Shown: in pieces, positions 55,145-64,000 of the stretch
Layout: each line of letters starts with the position of its first letter
How positions within the stretch are numbered: the stretch's first letter is position 1
The notes under the pieces: model-generated
The model's input: the letters and a program-made list of their open reading frames with translations, nothing else
Database searches by the model: none
What the model was told of the DNA's origin: nothing
Translations under genes and position numbers: made by a program
NCBI GenBank assembly: GCA_020284085.1
Contig: JACEVL010000021.1
Span: forward strand, 262,501-326,500
Direction of reading: 5' to 3'
DNA from: Aporrectodea caliginosa
Lineage: Eukaryota; Annelida; Clitellata; Crassiclitellata; Lumbricidae
Length of the DNA stretch: 64,000 nucleotides

Positions 55145-56395
55145 CGTATCTGCTAAAAACGCTGGCTCTTACTAAGCAAAAACAACGCATGTGAGATACG
55201 CGGTTCTTGCTTAGCATCGCATACGATGGCTGCAGATACGTGGTATACACAAGTGCTAGTTCTCTATGATAGAATCAAGATAGGCGTTTCTTACTTCCTA
55301 CCAAGGTGTAAGACCATCAATACATGCAGAAACTGCATCTAACTCAAAACGGCCAAATTTGCAGTTACGTGGTTCTTTCTTATGAGGGCAGCATAAATTA
55401 GATAACTATAACTGTAACTGTAACTGAAAAGCCATAACTGAAATAACACTGGTTGAGACTGCTTATTCAGCAAGACGATTTTGATGGACATGTAACGACA
55501 GAGGTAAGAATTTATTGACTCACATTTATCCGGATAGGCTTAAACGCTTTGGGAAGAAAAGGATAGAGAAACTGGGTATGAGTAGATGAGCTAAACGGTC
55601 GTGAATTTTAGATGATTTGTAAAATGTTACCTTGAGTCTCGATAACTGCAGTAAAGTCAGAAATAAGCGAATAAGCATAGGCGACATAAATACTTGTTCC
55701 TTATTTATTTTGTCCCTTTCATTATTTGCCAGTTTTCTCTAACTTCGACCGACATAAAGGTAATATTAGCTTAGGCAGCTGAGGGGCGCTATAGGAGAAC
55801 ACTGGTTTCAGGATCGAGTTCATAAGAGATGGTGACATTGATTTTCAGATTTTTGCGTGGCACAAATGATTCTTATAGATACATGTATGTGCATAGAAAA
55901 GACTGGCCTAGCTTTTGTATAGCTGTTGAGACCAAGACACTCTTGACTTCGTGATTCTTAGGCTGTGTATGGGTGTGGCATCCTTAATGTCATCTTTAGT
56001 CCACGTCAGTGATCGTCAAAGGCCGGGTTTAACCTGTCAAAGCTCAGGCAGAATGTATGCTAGGCCTAGGTATAAACATTCTCAACTTCCTTCTCTTGCA
56101 ATATAGGTCGTTATAGCAAACATGAAATTTAGAAACTGTTGAAAATCGATTGTGCAATAAACCAGTTATATATTATAATATGTATTTATATATATTACAT
56201 TTTAATATATAATTAAATACTATATTCAATATAACTCTGACACTTAATTAAGACCTGCTACGATTATGTCTCTCGAATAGGGGGAAGGAGGACACAGTCG
56301 ATCATTTTTTAAATTTTTTACAATTACAAGTGGTTTTCAACATCCTCATAAATTTTTGGAAGCTAAATGTGTAGTATAATCATTCTTCCACTTTA
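55145..56395. other. Intergenic
   Basis: A GGGGCGCTATAGGAGAA end near 55782 is a LINE/SINE-like tail. Otherwise nothing recognised. Confidence 0.4.
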
Positions 56396-56414
56396 TACTA
56401 TTTTGTGCACACTC

Positions 56415-56632
56415 TGTAACACTTGTTCGGTGCCTTGTATCCGGAGGGTTGCGGGTTCAAATCCACCTCAAGCTGCCGCGTAGGGACCCTGGGCATTGTG
56501 GGCAAGTCCTTCACTCGCAATTGCTCATGCGCTTCGGCATGAAACTCCGATTCAGTGCCCGCGCTGTTGTCGGGAGCGCCTCTGAGTAGAAATCTTGAAG
56601 AGGCGCTGTTACAAGTGCTCATACATACATGT
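56415..56632 (+). repeat. SINE family A, plus
   Basis: Runs from CACTTGTTCGGTGCCTTG through GGGTTCAAATCC (B box) and the AGGGACCCTGGGC block to the CGCCTCTGAGTAGAAATCT tail and CATA units. Confidence 0.88.
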
Positions 56633-56639
56633 ATACATC

Positions 56640-57110
56640 TTTTTTTATTCGAATTAAGAATTGCTGGTAAGTGTCATTGATTCGTGAATGCCTGACATGC
56701 CTGTAGAATCGAGGGACCGGACAGAATACAAGAGGCTTCATGGTAAACAGGTGATGCAATACCATATCATTAATTAAAGCAGTATCAGGTAAGCCAAATG
56801 GGTCGTGCATCTAAAAGGGTAAGCATGGACACAAAGGAAGTTTCATTGTTTTTCATTTGTTTCGTTACTGAAGTTAATTTTACTATTTGCAGAAATTAGA
56901 ATATTCTTCACTCGAACAAGCGAAATGAATTCGAAATCACAATACTTCAAGCCTTTTGAAAATGCCTTGAAAGAATGCAACCGAGTCATAGACAGAGCCA
57001 CAATCCACCATTAATTTTGCATTTTTAAGCCACACTACTGTGGGCTCACATTTGCAAGTCCTAACAGTCCAAATAACGGCTGTACAGTTGGCAATAGTGA
57101 GTTTGTCGAG
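56640..57110. other. Intergenic
   Basis: No supported gene. Confidence 0.4.
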
Positions 57111-57115
57111 CCTAT

Positions 57116-57385
57116 GGGGTGGGGCCCGATAGCGCATTGGATAACACCTGGCACAGAGAGCGAGAGGTACCGAGTTCGAGCCCCGTTAGGGCGAACATGC
57201 TTTGTAGGCTGCTATTAGCGCCGTGTATTGCAGGCTGTCTGTTCTGTTAGTAGTTAAGATTTATGTCTTCTGTCATTTGTGTGTTCTTGTGAATTGTTTC
57301 AATTGCATAATTGTACACTGTAACCGGTTGCGGTTTGTCAACCGGATTGTTTCAGTAAACGAAAATATTATTATTATTATTGCAT
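57116..57385 (+). repeat. tRNA-derived SINE family B
   Basis: The head GGCCCGATAGCGCATTGGAT has an A box, and GAGTTCGAGCCCC is the B box at tRNA spacing. The body ends AGTAAACGAAAATATTATTA with an ATT repeat tail. Not a functional tRNA, as the acceptor stem is incomplete. Confidence 0.75.
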
Positions 57386-57389
57386 GGAA

Positions 57390-58225
57390 TATCTTCCTGC
57401 TGCAAAAACTGGGTGATTACTTCCCAAATAAACGTCCCAAGAAAATCATATTCGGAAACCACGCTACTAAACGTTTATAATGAAATTCTGCGCAGGGACA
57501 ATTGTTCCGCGACATCTCGAGACTTAAGAGACCCAAAGAAATGAGAAGGCAAAGGTTTACATTAAGAATATTGCCAATGAATAAATTCTACCAAAGCTAC
57601 AGATTCAAATTTGCTTTACCGTTCAAGTCAAAATACTGCTGGCAATGAAAATACCATCCCGAAATCTTCACACTCAACTGATGTCCCTAAGCCGTGCCCG
57701 CATCATATGACGTGTGCATGGACATGGATTGACGCTTTCAAGAAATAATTATTAATTTTGAGAAGGAAATTAAAGCTACAAAATTTACATTAATATTAGG
57801 CTTGTTTCTCGTAATCTGGAAAATATAATGACAAACTCCAACACAATAAAAAATTATGAATTGATAATAATTTGTATCCATGCATTTAGATGTGTATGCT
57901 ATGCAAGATTCTTGCCAGCTGGGGCAGAGATATGATTTTACAGCGGGCTGAAAACTTGACAGAGGCCTTCAAACAGTAAGAAAAGAGGTTGTTGCATCGT
58001 TCCTGGTGAGATATAAAGCGTCGAGGAGCGTCTTTTTGAATGCGTAGAACCCCTTGGCTGAAAGCGCACACGATATACGACATTCTTCATAATATCTACG
58101 GTACTGGAATGCAGTTGAAAAATAAAACTGCCATCACTCTTTGTTCATTAAACGGATTGGGGCAGTCACATCACTTTAGCTGCAAACTTTGCGGCCCAAC
58201 AATAGGCCGTGTCAACAAAACGCAG
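57390..58225. other. Intergenic
   Basis: AT-rich, no supported gene. Confidence 0.4.
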
Positions 58226-58229
58226 TGAA

Positions 58230-58720
58230 CTGTGATCATGAATTCTTCAACTGAACTCTTTGCTCGTATGCTTAGCCATATGTTAAACCCCATAGGTGCT
58301 GTGTCGTTTGACTATAAGTTTTAGTCAGGCGTACAACTGAATTGACGGCCGAACCACAATTGCCCCACAAAAGCGTCAATCACAACATTGGCTTGAGAGT
58401 CAGCAAGCAGGAGAAAAGCAAACGGTGTTCTTACTTGGAGAATATGTGAGTAGTATCTAACTCCTGCTGTTATAGGTGTAGTTTCCGAAATCGTTTTGAT
58501 CACAGATTTTGATTTTTGAACACAGGCCTTTGATGTTTACAGGTAAAATGATTTCGTTTTGCCAATCGATAAGTAAGATGAGACATAATGACTTAAGGGT
58601 TAATTTTGTCCAAGAATGTTTGAAAAATATTGAACTAAATCGAGATCGAAGCAGTTTATCTGACGTTTGGCAATGGGAATAGGTACATATACATTTAATT
58701 GATCATGAATTAACTAGACA
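58230..58720 (+). repeat. Segmental duplicate unit 3, upstream of the secreted-protein gene
   Basis: Paralogous to 43370-43890 and more weakly to 42900-43360. It ends about 230 bp before the start codon at 58954, so it may include the promoter. Confidence 0.75.
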
Positions 58721-58953
58721 CGTGATTTGGCATTTCGATGTGTGTGTATTTAGTACGTTCTGCTATATTCCAATACACTGCATTACGTTTTATTGGTGGT
58801 GATTATAGTAACATTGACATTTTTACCTTGCGAGATGCTTACTTCAGCGTTCATCTTAACTTTCTTTGTTACGTTTTTACTTTGAACTTTTAGATTCAAC
58901 CAAACCTGTGAGCAGTCGTAGTTATTCAGCATAATCGGCGAAACAGCAGTGAA

Positions 58954-59005
58954 ATGAATCTTAAAGTGGCATTCAGTCTGATTATATTCGCCTTATTGGC
59001 AAACG
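58954..59005 (+). CDS. Exon 1 of a secreted-protein gene, signal peptide
   Basis: ATG followed by 16 further codons and one base, encoding MNLKVAFSLIIFALLAN, a textbook signal peptide (Lys, 12-residue hydrophobic core, small residues before the cut). The donor is ACG|GTAAGT. The phase-1 end joins precisely to the exon beginning at 63859, restoring a Gly codon at the junction. Confidence 0.75.
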
Positions 59006-59142
59006 GTAAGTAGCTCTTTGAGATCAAATATACGCTAATCATTTGAACATTCATTTTACTTCAGCAGCCACCATGGACTGACTTCGCCTTCGCGAGGTTC
59101 CTGTAAGGCGCTATAAAAATGGCCATATACATACATAGTGGG

Positions 59143-59350
59143 GCGCGGTGGTGTAGGGGTATGTTCGGTGCCTGCAGCCGGAGGGTTACGGGTTCGAATC
59201 CACCTCAAAGTCGCCGCGTAGGGACCCTGGGCAGGTCCTTCACTCGCAATTGCTCATGCGCTTCGGCGTGAAACTCCGATTCAGTGTCCGCGCTGTAGTC
59301 GGGAGCGCCTCTGAGTAGAAATCTTGAAGGGGCGCTATATAAATATCTGA
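59143..59350 (+). repeat. SINE family A, most complete copy
   Basis: GGGGCGCGGTGGTGTAGGGG (A box), GGGTTCGAATCC (B box), the AGGGACCCTGGGC block, and the tail CGCCTCTGAGTAGAAATCTT..GGGGCGCTATATAAAT, ending in AATG repeats. It sits in intron 1 of the secreted-protein gene. Confidence 0.93.
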
Positions 59351-59812
59351 AATGTATGAATGAATAGTGACTGACTGCCTGGCTTTCAAAGACTCATAGA
59401 ACAAAGCCAGTCCCATGCAATCATGGTTAAATGGTAGTTGGCTGTGATGGTGGAACGAAGGGTCATGTGCTGTTCCACAGAGATTGAGCTCTGACCATCT
59501 GAATACTGTTTAGATTTTGTTGTCTAAAGAACATGAACTTCTATAAACTTAGGAAATTTCTTAGATGCAGCTCTCAAGACCTCAATTCGCTGAAGTTGCA
59601 AGGTCTACGGTTGGTGGTTATTCATAGACAGTCCTGCTTTGTAAGACGTGTTTTTTCTGATGGATTGGCTCTACACAAACCTTAGGCTATCGTACAACCC
59701 AGCGAACTGCATACAATTTACAACCTCTGTTACAATGAATACCTTTCACGACTACAGACGTTCACCATAACGCCGCCTTCGACTGCAAAATATTCTCACG
59801 TGGAGCAGTATG

Positions 59813-59864
59813 CACACACACAAACACATACACACACACGCACACACATACACCATGCGCGCGC

Positions 59865-59899
<35 letters not shown>

Positions 59900-59932
59900 C
59901 ACACACATACACACGCACACACACAGCCTGAA
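59813..59932. repeat. (AC)n microsatellite
   Basis: About 55 AC units with interruptions. Confidence 0.97.
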
Positions 59933-60019
59933 ATACGACGCATTTATATTCTATGTTATAGGCCTACTAGCATTTTTTACCCGGCTTTCGCCCGGGTTTT
60001 GCCCAGGGGTAATTTTTAA

Positions 60020-60239
60020 CGGCTGCAAATAAAGGCTACTTCTTCTTCTTCTTCTTTAAGTTCTCTGCCCTTCGGCAGGTTCCAACTTCCAATGACGCCA
60101 CTCTTCTCTGTGCTGTGCTTTTCCTTTAATTCGCTGTATCCGTCGGCCATCCATCCCAGCATCATCTGCCTCGGTCTTCCCCTCCCTCTTTTCCCTACCA
60201 TTCTCCCTTCTATGATTTCTTTCAGGAGGGAGTCTCCTC
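60020..60239 (-). mobile_element. LINE fragment, downstream half of an interrupted frame
   Basis: The minus frame encodes a RGDSLLKEIIEGRM-type segment with KRGRGRPRQMML, the conserved tail of endonuclease/RT LINE proteins. The upstream half is at 62534-62818; the two are separated by the piggyBac element. Stop and a CTT repeat follow. Confidence 0.85.
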
Positions 60240-60243
60240 TTAA

Positions 60244-62529
60244 CCCATTCATGGCCATGTTCCAAAATTGGAACACTTAATAAAAATACATATTTTTTGG
60301 TCAGAGTACCAGCTGAATATTGTATTCGTAAATACATGATGTGATTGGTCAATAGGAAGGTGAATGTCGCTTGTTTTATAAATATCTGGATGATTTTAGT
60401 CTGGCAAATAATTATCCAATTGTAAAATTTAGTCGTTCGGAAAAAGCGAAACTTCAAAAATTCTTTTTGTGTGAGCCTTCACAGGTAAGAGAATTTTTTT
60501 TCTGTATTATAATTAGCTGAAATGTTGCTTTAGTTGTATCAAATAGCAGTTTTGTTCCATTGGCATCTAAAATTGGTTTATTATACACAAATCGCAATGT
60601 TCCAATAGTGAAACATGGCTACATGGCAGTCCAATTTTCAGTAATATTACACTTCATACGTTTGTGTGGTTCAGTGCCTCTGTTAGTGTATAATCCTGTC
60701 CTAAGTCAAGCGCAATGTAATGCTTTCTCAATGCTATTATTTGTTGTATTCAAATATGTAAAAAATTAATAGTAGCCTAAGCAGAAAAACTTTAGAATCA
60801 ACATGTTGAACACTCGTTGCTATACCTTTGTTTCAGCCACAATGAATGTACGAATCTTTTTGGGAAGAAAAAAACTGTAACTGTCCCAGCACTAAATGAA
60901 TTAGGCCTACTTGACATCATTGCGAGCCCGCAGTTTCAGTTCTGCAGATGTTTTCATAACACCACCTGTCGATGAATGTGATGATAACTCTGACAAATCC
61001 AACACAGAAAAAGGCAACGACTACATTGCAGATCATTCGACGAGCAAGATTTTGAACACACCAGCCGAAGCTGCAATAGATAGTGGGGACATTGATGGAG
61101 AGGGAGGACAGTGTAGCTGTACCAGAAGGCAGTTATAAAGGCAGAGCTGCAGCAAAGAAGAAAAAAATTTCAAAGACTGTGGAAGAGTGGATGAAAGGTG
61201 ACTTGAAGCCACAGCACATTAGTGGTTTGAGAACCTTTACTCAACAATGTTACCACACCAAAAATACCCCGACAGAACTCTTTGAAATGTTCTGGCCCAT
61301 TGAATTATTTGAGTACATCAAGAACCAGTCTGAACTGCATGCCAGTCTGAAATGCTACCAGTATGTTTGAAAGTTGAAGTAACAGTGGAGGAACTGAAGC
61401 TGTTCTTCACAGTGTTCATGATATCAGGTTATAGTTCCCTACCTCGAAGAGACTTGTACTGGAGTTTAGATGCAGACATCAGAAATGAAGCTGTTGCCCC
61501 GGCTATGCAAAAAAAACAGATTCAGAGCCATACTCAAGAATCTTCATTTTGCAGACAACACCAACTCAGCAGCTGACGACAAGTTTGCCACGATTAGACC
61601 ACTTATCACTCATCTGAATGAAAAGTGCATGAAGCTGCTTCCAACTGATGTAGAGCATGCTGACGTGGACGAGAGTATGATTCCCTACTACAGTCATCAT
61701 GGGTGCAAACAAAGAATTCAAGGCAAACCCATTTGCCAAAATGCAATCAGCACGTACAATTCGTTCATGTGTGGCACAGACCAGATGGACAGAAATGTTG
61801 TGGAGTATCGTGTGAAGCTACACAACAACAAATGGTGGTGGCAAGCGTTCACACACTTGATGTCTGCATCCTGAACCTGGTTCAATGCCTGGGTACTGTA
61901 CCGGAGACAGATAAGAAATGGAAGGGCTGCAGCGGTTGAGCAAGCTGGCAGCAATTTTGATAACGAATAACTGCCTAAACTGGATTTGTTTGGCTTCATT
62001 CGCAACATTGTGGCTACTTATTTGCTGCTGTTCAGTGAGCCACAGAATCTGGGCAGACCATCCTGAGCTGCAAATAGCAAAGCTGTTCTTGTGAGAATCA
62101 TTCCAGACAGTGTCAGACTCAACAGCAATGTCCGTTACTACCCAGCCAATGTGAAACAGGGTAGATGTCGTGTCTGTAAAAGAACACAACATTCGGCTGT
62201 GGTGTCTGTCGCGTTTACTGCTACAAAGACTACCGTAAACAGCTCTCAGAGTGACTGCTTACCTGCAAATTTTGCAGGTAAGCCTAATGAAGTATAGGCA
62301 TGGACAAGAACAAGCAGTCGCTATGGCATTTCTCTAGTGACATATGAAACATATGCATGTTCCAATATTGGAACAATGCCATGTTCCAATAATGGAACAA
62401 AACTTATATGAGCTATAAAAAAATATTTGATGAAATTTTCACAAAAGTGAGTTGATTCCTTTTATTAGTTAATATGACGTTGTAAAATATCTAAAAAATT
62501 TAGCAAAATAAAATTTGGCCACGAATGGG
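60244..62529 (+). mobile_element. piggyBac element, decayed autonomous copy
   Basis: TTAA at 60240-60243 and 62530-62533. Terminal inverted repeats CCCATTCATGGCCA and (reverse complement of the right end) CCCATTCGTGGCCA match at 13 of 14 positions. Subterminal ATGTTCCAA-NNTTGGAACA palindromes lie at about 60255-60276 (left) and 62358-62400 (right, two copies). The interior carries a broken piggyBac transposase. It is inserted in the LINE frame. Confidence 0.95.
60911..62300 (+). pseudogene. piggyBac transposase, broken
   Basis: Pieces in order: an acidic N-terminal part (60911-61138), PTELFEMFWPIELFEYIKNQ and EELKLFFTVFMISGYSSLPR (61260-61450), RAILKNLHFADN (about 61525-61565), then VDESMIPYYSHHG with the first catalytic Asp (about 61665), and soon after FMCGTDQMDRNVVEYRV and KWWWQAFTHL. 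The catalytic core between first Asp and MCGTDQMD is missing, so a large internal deletion joins residues normally about 100 apart. Frameshifts occur near 61130, 61365, 61490 and 61870. The end keeps part of the Cys-rich C-terminal finger (RCRVCKRTQ, 62163). Non-functional. Confidence 0.88.
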
Positions 62530-62533
62530 TTAA

Positions 62534-62818
62534 TACGTGCCCCACCCAGTTCTTCTGTCTTTCTCTTATTGTTGTTATTAGCGATCGTTTTTCATCAACC
62601 ATTTGTAGTACCTCGTCGTTCGTTATATGCTCAGTCCAGCTCACCTTCTCCATCCTTCTCCAGATCCACATCTCAAAAGCTTCTAATTTCTTAATCTCAT
62701 CTTTCCTGATGGTCCAGGTCTCTGACCCATATAGTGCCACACTCCATACCAGTGTTTTGACCAGTCTTTTCTTTAGGCTTTTATTTAGCCCTCCTCTCAA
62801 CAATTCTCCTCTTTTCAT
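62534..62818 (-). mobile_element. LINE fragment, upstream half of an interrupted frame
   Basis: The minus frame reads TLVWSVALYGSETWTIRKDE, EAFEMWIWRRMEKVSW and RQKNWVGHVL, the classic C-terminal region of endonuclease-reverse transcriptase LINEs. The frame resumes at 60239 beyond the piggyBac insertion. 5' truncated near 62818. Confidence 0.9.
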
Positions 62819-62919
62819 GAAAGCATCTTACTACTTACTTACTATATTTGCTGATGGGCTTCAAATATTTAAAAAGTCCATATATCTGAATGGAAACGAT
62901 ATTTAGAGGTGAACATAGT

Positions 62920-63080
62920 TGCTTTGCCCGTGTACTGCACGGGTTATCTCTACCTTAAATAGGCGTATTATTTGTTCCCCGTACTACACGGGTTATCTCT
63001 ACCTTAAATAGGCGTATTATTTGTTCCCCGTACTACATGTGCACGGGTTATCTCTAAATTATAATAGGCGTATTATTTGC
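62920..63080. repeat. Tandem repeat, three units of about 55 bp
   Basis: Units of CCCGTACTACACGGGTTATC then TAAATAGGCGTATTATTTG. CCCGT..ACGGG is self-complementary. Confidence 0.88.
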
Positions 63081-63111
63081 TAAATAATAGACGAAGTTTT
63101 GCCGTTAGCCC

Positions 63112-63182
63112 GCGTGACGTAAGATTGCATAATTAGCCGCGTGACGTAATTTAAGATTGCATATTTAGCCAGTGTGACGTGG
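63112..63182 (+). promoter_or_regulatory. Cluster of CRE-like and C/EBP-like motifs
   Basis: GTGACGT(A/G) occurs three times (TGACGT at 63115, 63142, 63175), and GATTGCAT at about 63123 and 63155. The region is a degenerate 30-bp tandem (TTAGCC.GCGTGACGTAA). It lies 0.7 kb upstream of exon 2; function unknown. Confidence 0.35.
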
Positions 63183-63858
63183 ACAAATGGCCATGGTATT
63201 ATAAAGATAGCCTCGTCGAAGCAGTTGGAAATTTAAAATGTCCATATATCGGCGTTTAAATAAAATTGCGAGCTGAAAATAGTCGCGATGACCTAGACGC
63301 GGCGTAATAATGTTTTGTAAAATTTTGTAAATCGCTAAAGCGTTCCGTTTCGGAGCCTTTAGACAACGGACATACATACAAACAAACATACAAACAAACA
63401 AACGGAAGGACAACGTAAACAGACTGCGACTTATAATATAGATACTTACGTCCCATCCTGTGCGCTGCAACTTTCGCGGCTCTGCGTTGTTTCTCTCACA
63501 ACCGGGCAATTATAATTGAAAGTATTTGCTTATTTCTCAGCCACACAGACGTATTCTTGTTTGCCACTGTCTTGTCAAATAGGATCATTTGAATTTGCAT
63601 CAATATAGACGGGAGCTAACAGAAAATTTGTTGCAAACTCTGGCTAAATAGGTATAACAAGGACTGTCTTGATTCGTTTCCAGCGTATTACTTATGTTTC
63701 AATAATGTGTGTAGGACTACTGTGTATGTATATTTATGACTGCATGCTTTCTTGTATCATTGTGTCTATTATTTACATTGAAAGTGTTTCAAGGCTCTAA
63801 CAGGAGCTTCAGGTTGAATATTGCTAATTCGATGGATGTTTTGTTCTGTTACGTTTAG

Positions 63859-64000
63859 GTCAATATTGGAGAGGTGATCTACTAGACATGCAGTCAACGT
63901 TTATTGCAGATGTTGCTGGATCAAGCAACATCACGTTGGAGTGGGCTTCCGGTTATGAGGCTAACGCCACGCTTTGGTTTTTCACTCCATTGAGCAATAT
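63859..64000 (+). CDS. Exon 2 of the secreted-protein gene, cut by window edge
   Basis: Begins after a CGTTTAG acceptor and is open to the window end. Joined to exon 1 it continues QYWRGDLLDMQSTFIADVAG and then NITLEWASGYEANATLWFF, a strand-rich extracellular-type sequence with two N-glycosylation sequons (NIT, NAT). I do not recognise the family. The gene continues beyond the window. Confidence 0.75.

Noticed and set aside
57116..57190. Functional tRNA gene
   Set aside because: A and B boxes are present, but the acceptor stem does not pair fully and a SINE body with repeat tail follows.

Overview
The window is nuclear DNA from an animal, most likely a marine invertebrate. Genes are split by introns with GT/AG borders, there are no operons, and the non-coding DNA is packed with microsatellites, tRNA-derived SINEs, LINE 3' ends and many DNA transposon types. 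The recognisable host genes are innate-immunity-like: a peptidoglycan recognition protein (PGRP) and a large Mab-21/cGAS-like nucleotidyltransferase-fold protein. Such families are expanded in echinoderms, lancelets and molluscs. I lean to a deuterostome such as an echinoderm, but the sequence alone does not prove it.

Layout. (1) 0.4-10 kb, minus strand: a multi-exon gene ending in a complete PGRP/amidase domain (exons at 5030-5212, 2809-3014 and 487-618). Upstream exons with compatible phases (6881-6977, 7085-7131, 9115-9316) encode an unrecognised domain, and a Thr/Pro-rich mucin-like exon lies at 9779-9971. Its introns carry a GGT minisatellite, LINE tails, a TTAA-flanked MITE and an inverted fragment of the PGRP exon itself. 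(2) 10-25 kb: LINE and SINE remnants, a 2.6-kb satellite array, a 1.9-kb piggyBac-like non-autonomous element, a hAT-like element with exact 8-bp target duplications, and a compound trinucleotide array. (3) 25.3-27.9 kb: an unusual CpG-rich, ORF-poor block full of short GC hairpins and nested imperfect duplications. (4) 30.3-33.2 kb, minus: one uninterrupted Mab-21-like reading frame of about 960 residues. (5) 33-49 kb: retroelement fragments, a TA-flanked 2-kb element and a second copy of its end, a hAT relic, and old segmental duplications. (6) 49.17-50.88 kb: a compact Mutator-like element with an intact DDE transposase, long iterated terminal inverted repeats and a 9-bp target duplication. 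(7) 52.0-53.2 kb: a tandem array of about 155 bp. (8) 53.8-55.1 kb, minus: a possible small spliced gene with ETS and NRF-1 motifs at its head. (9) 58.9 kb to the right edge, plus: signal-peptide exon 1 and the start of exon 2 of a secreted-protein gene. Its 4.85-kb intron holds SINEs, a LINE, and a decayed piggyBac element inserted precisely into that LINE's reading frame.

The host genes fit an extracellular sensor (PGRP), a cytosolic cGAS-like candidate (Mab-21 protein) and an unidentified secreted protein. Nothing shows that they act together; the main structural story is repeated insertion of mobile DNA into and around them.
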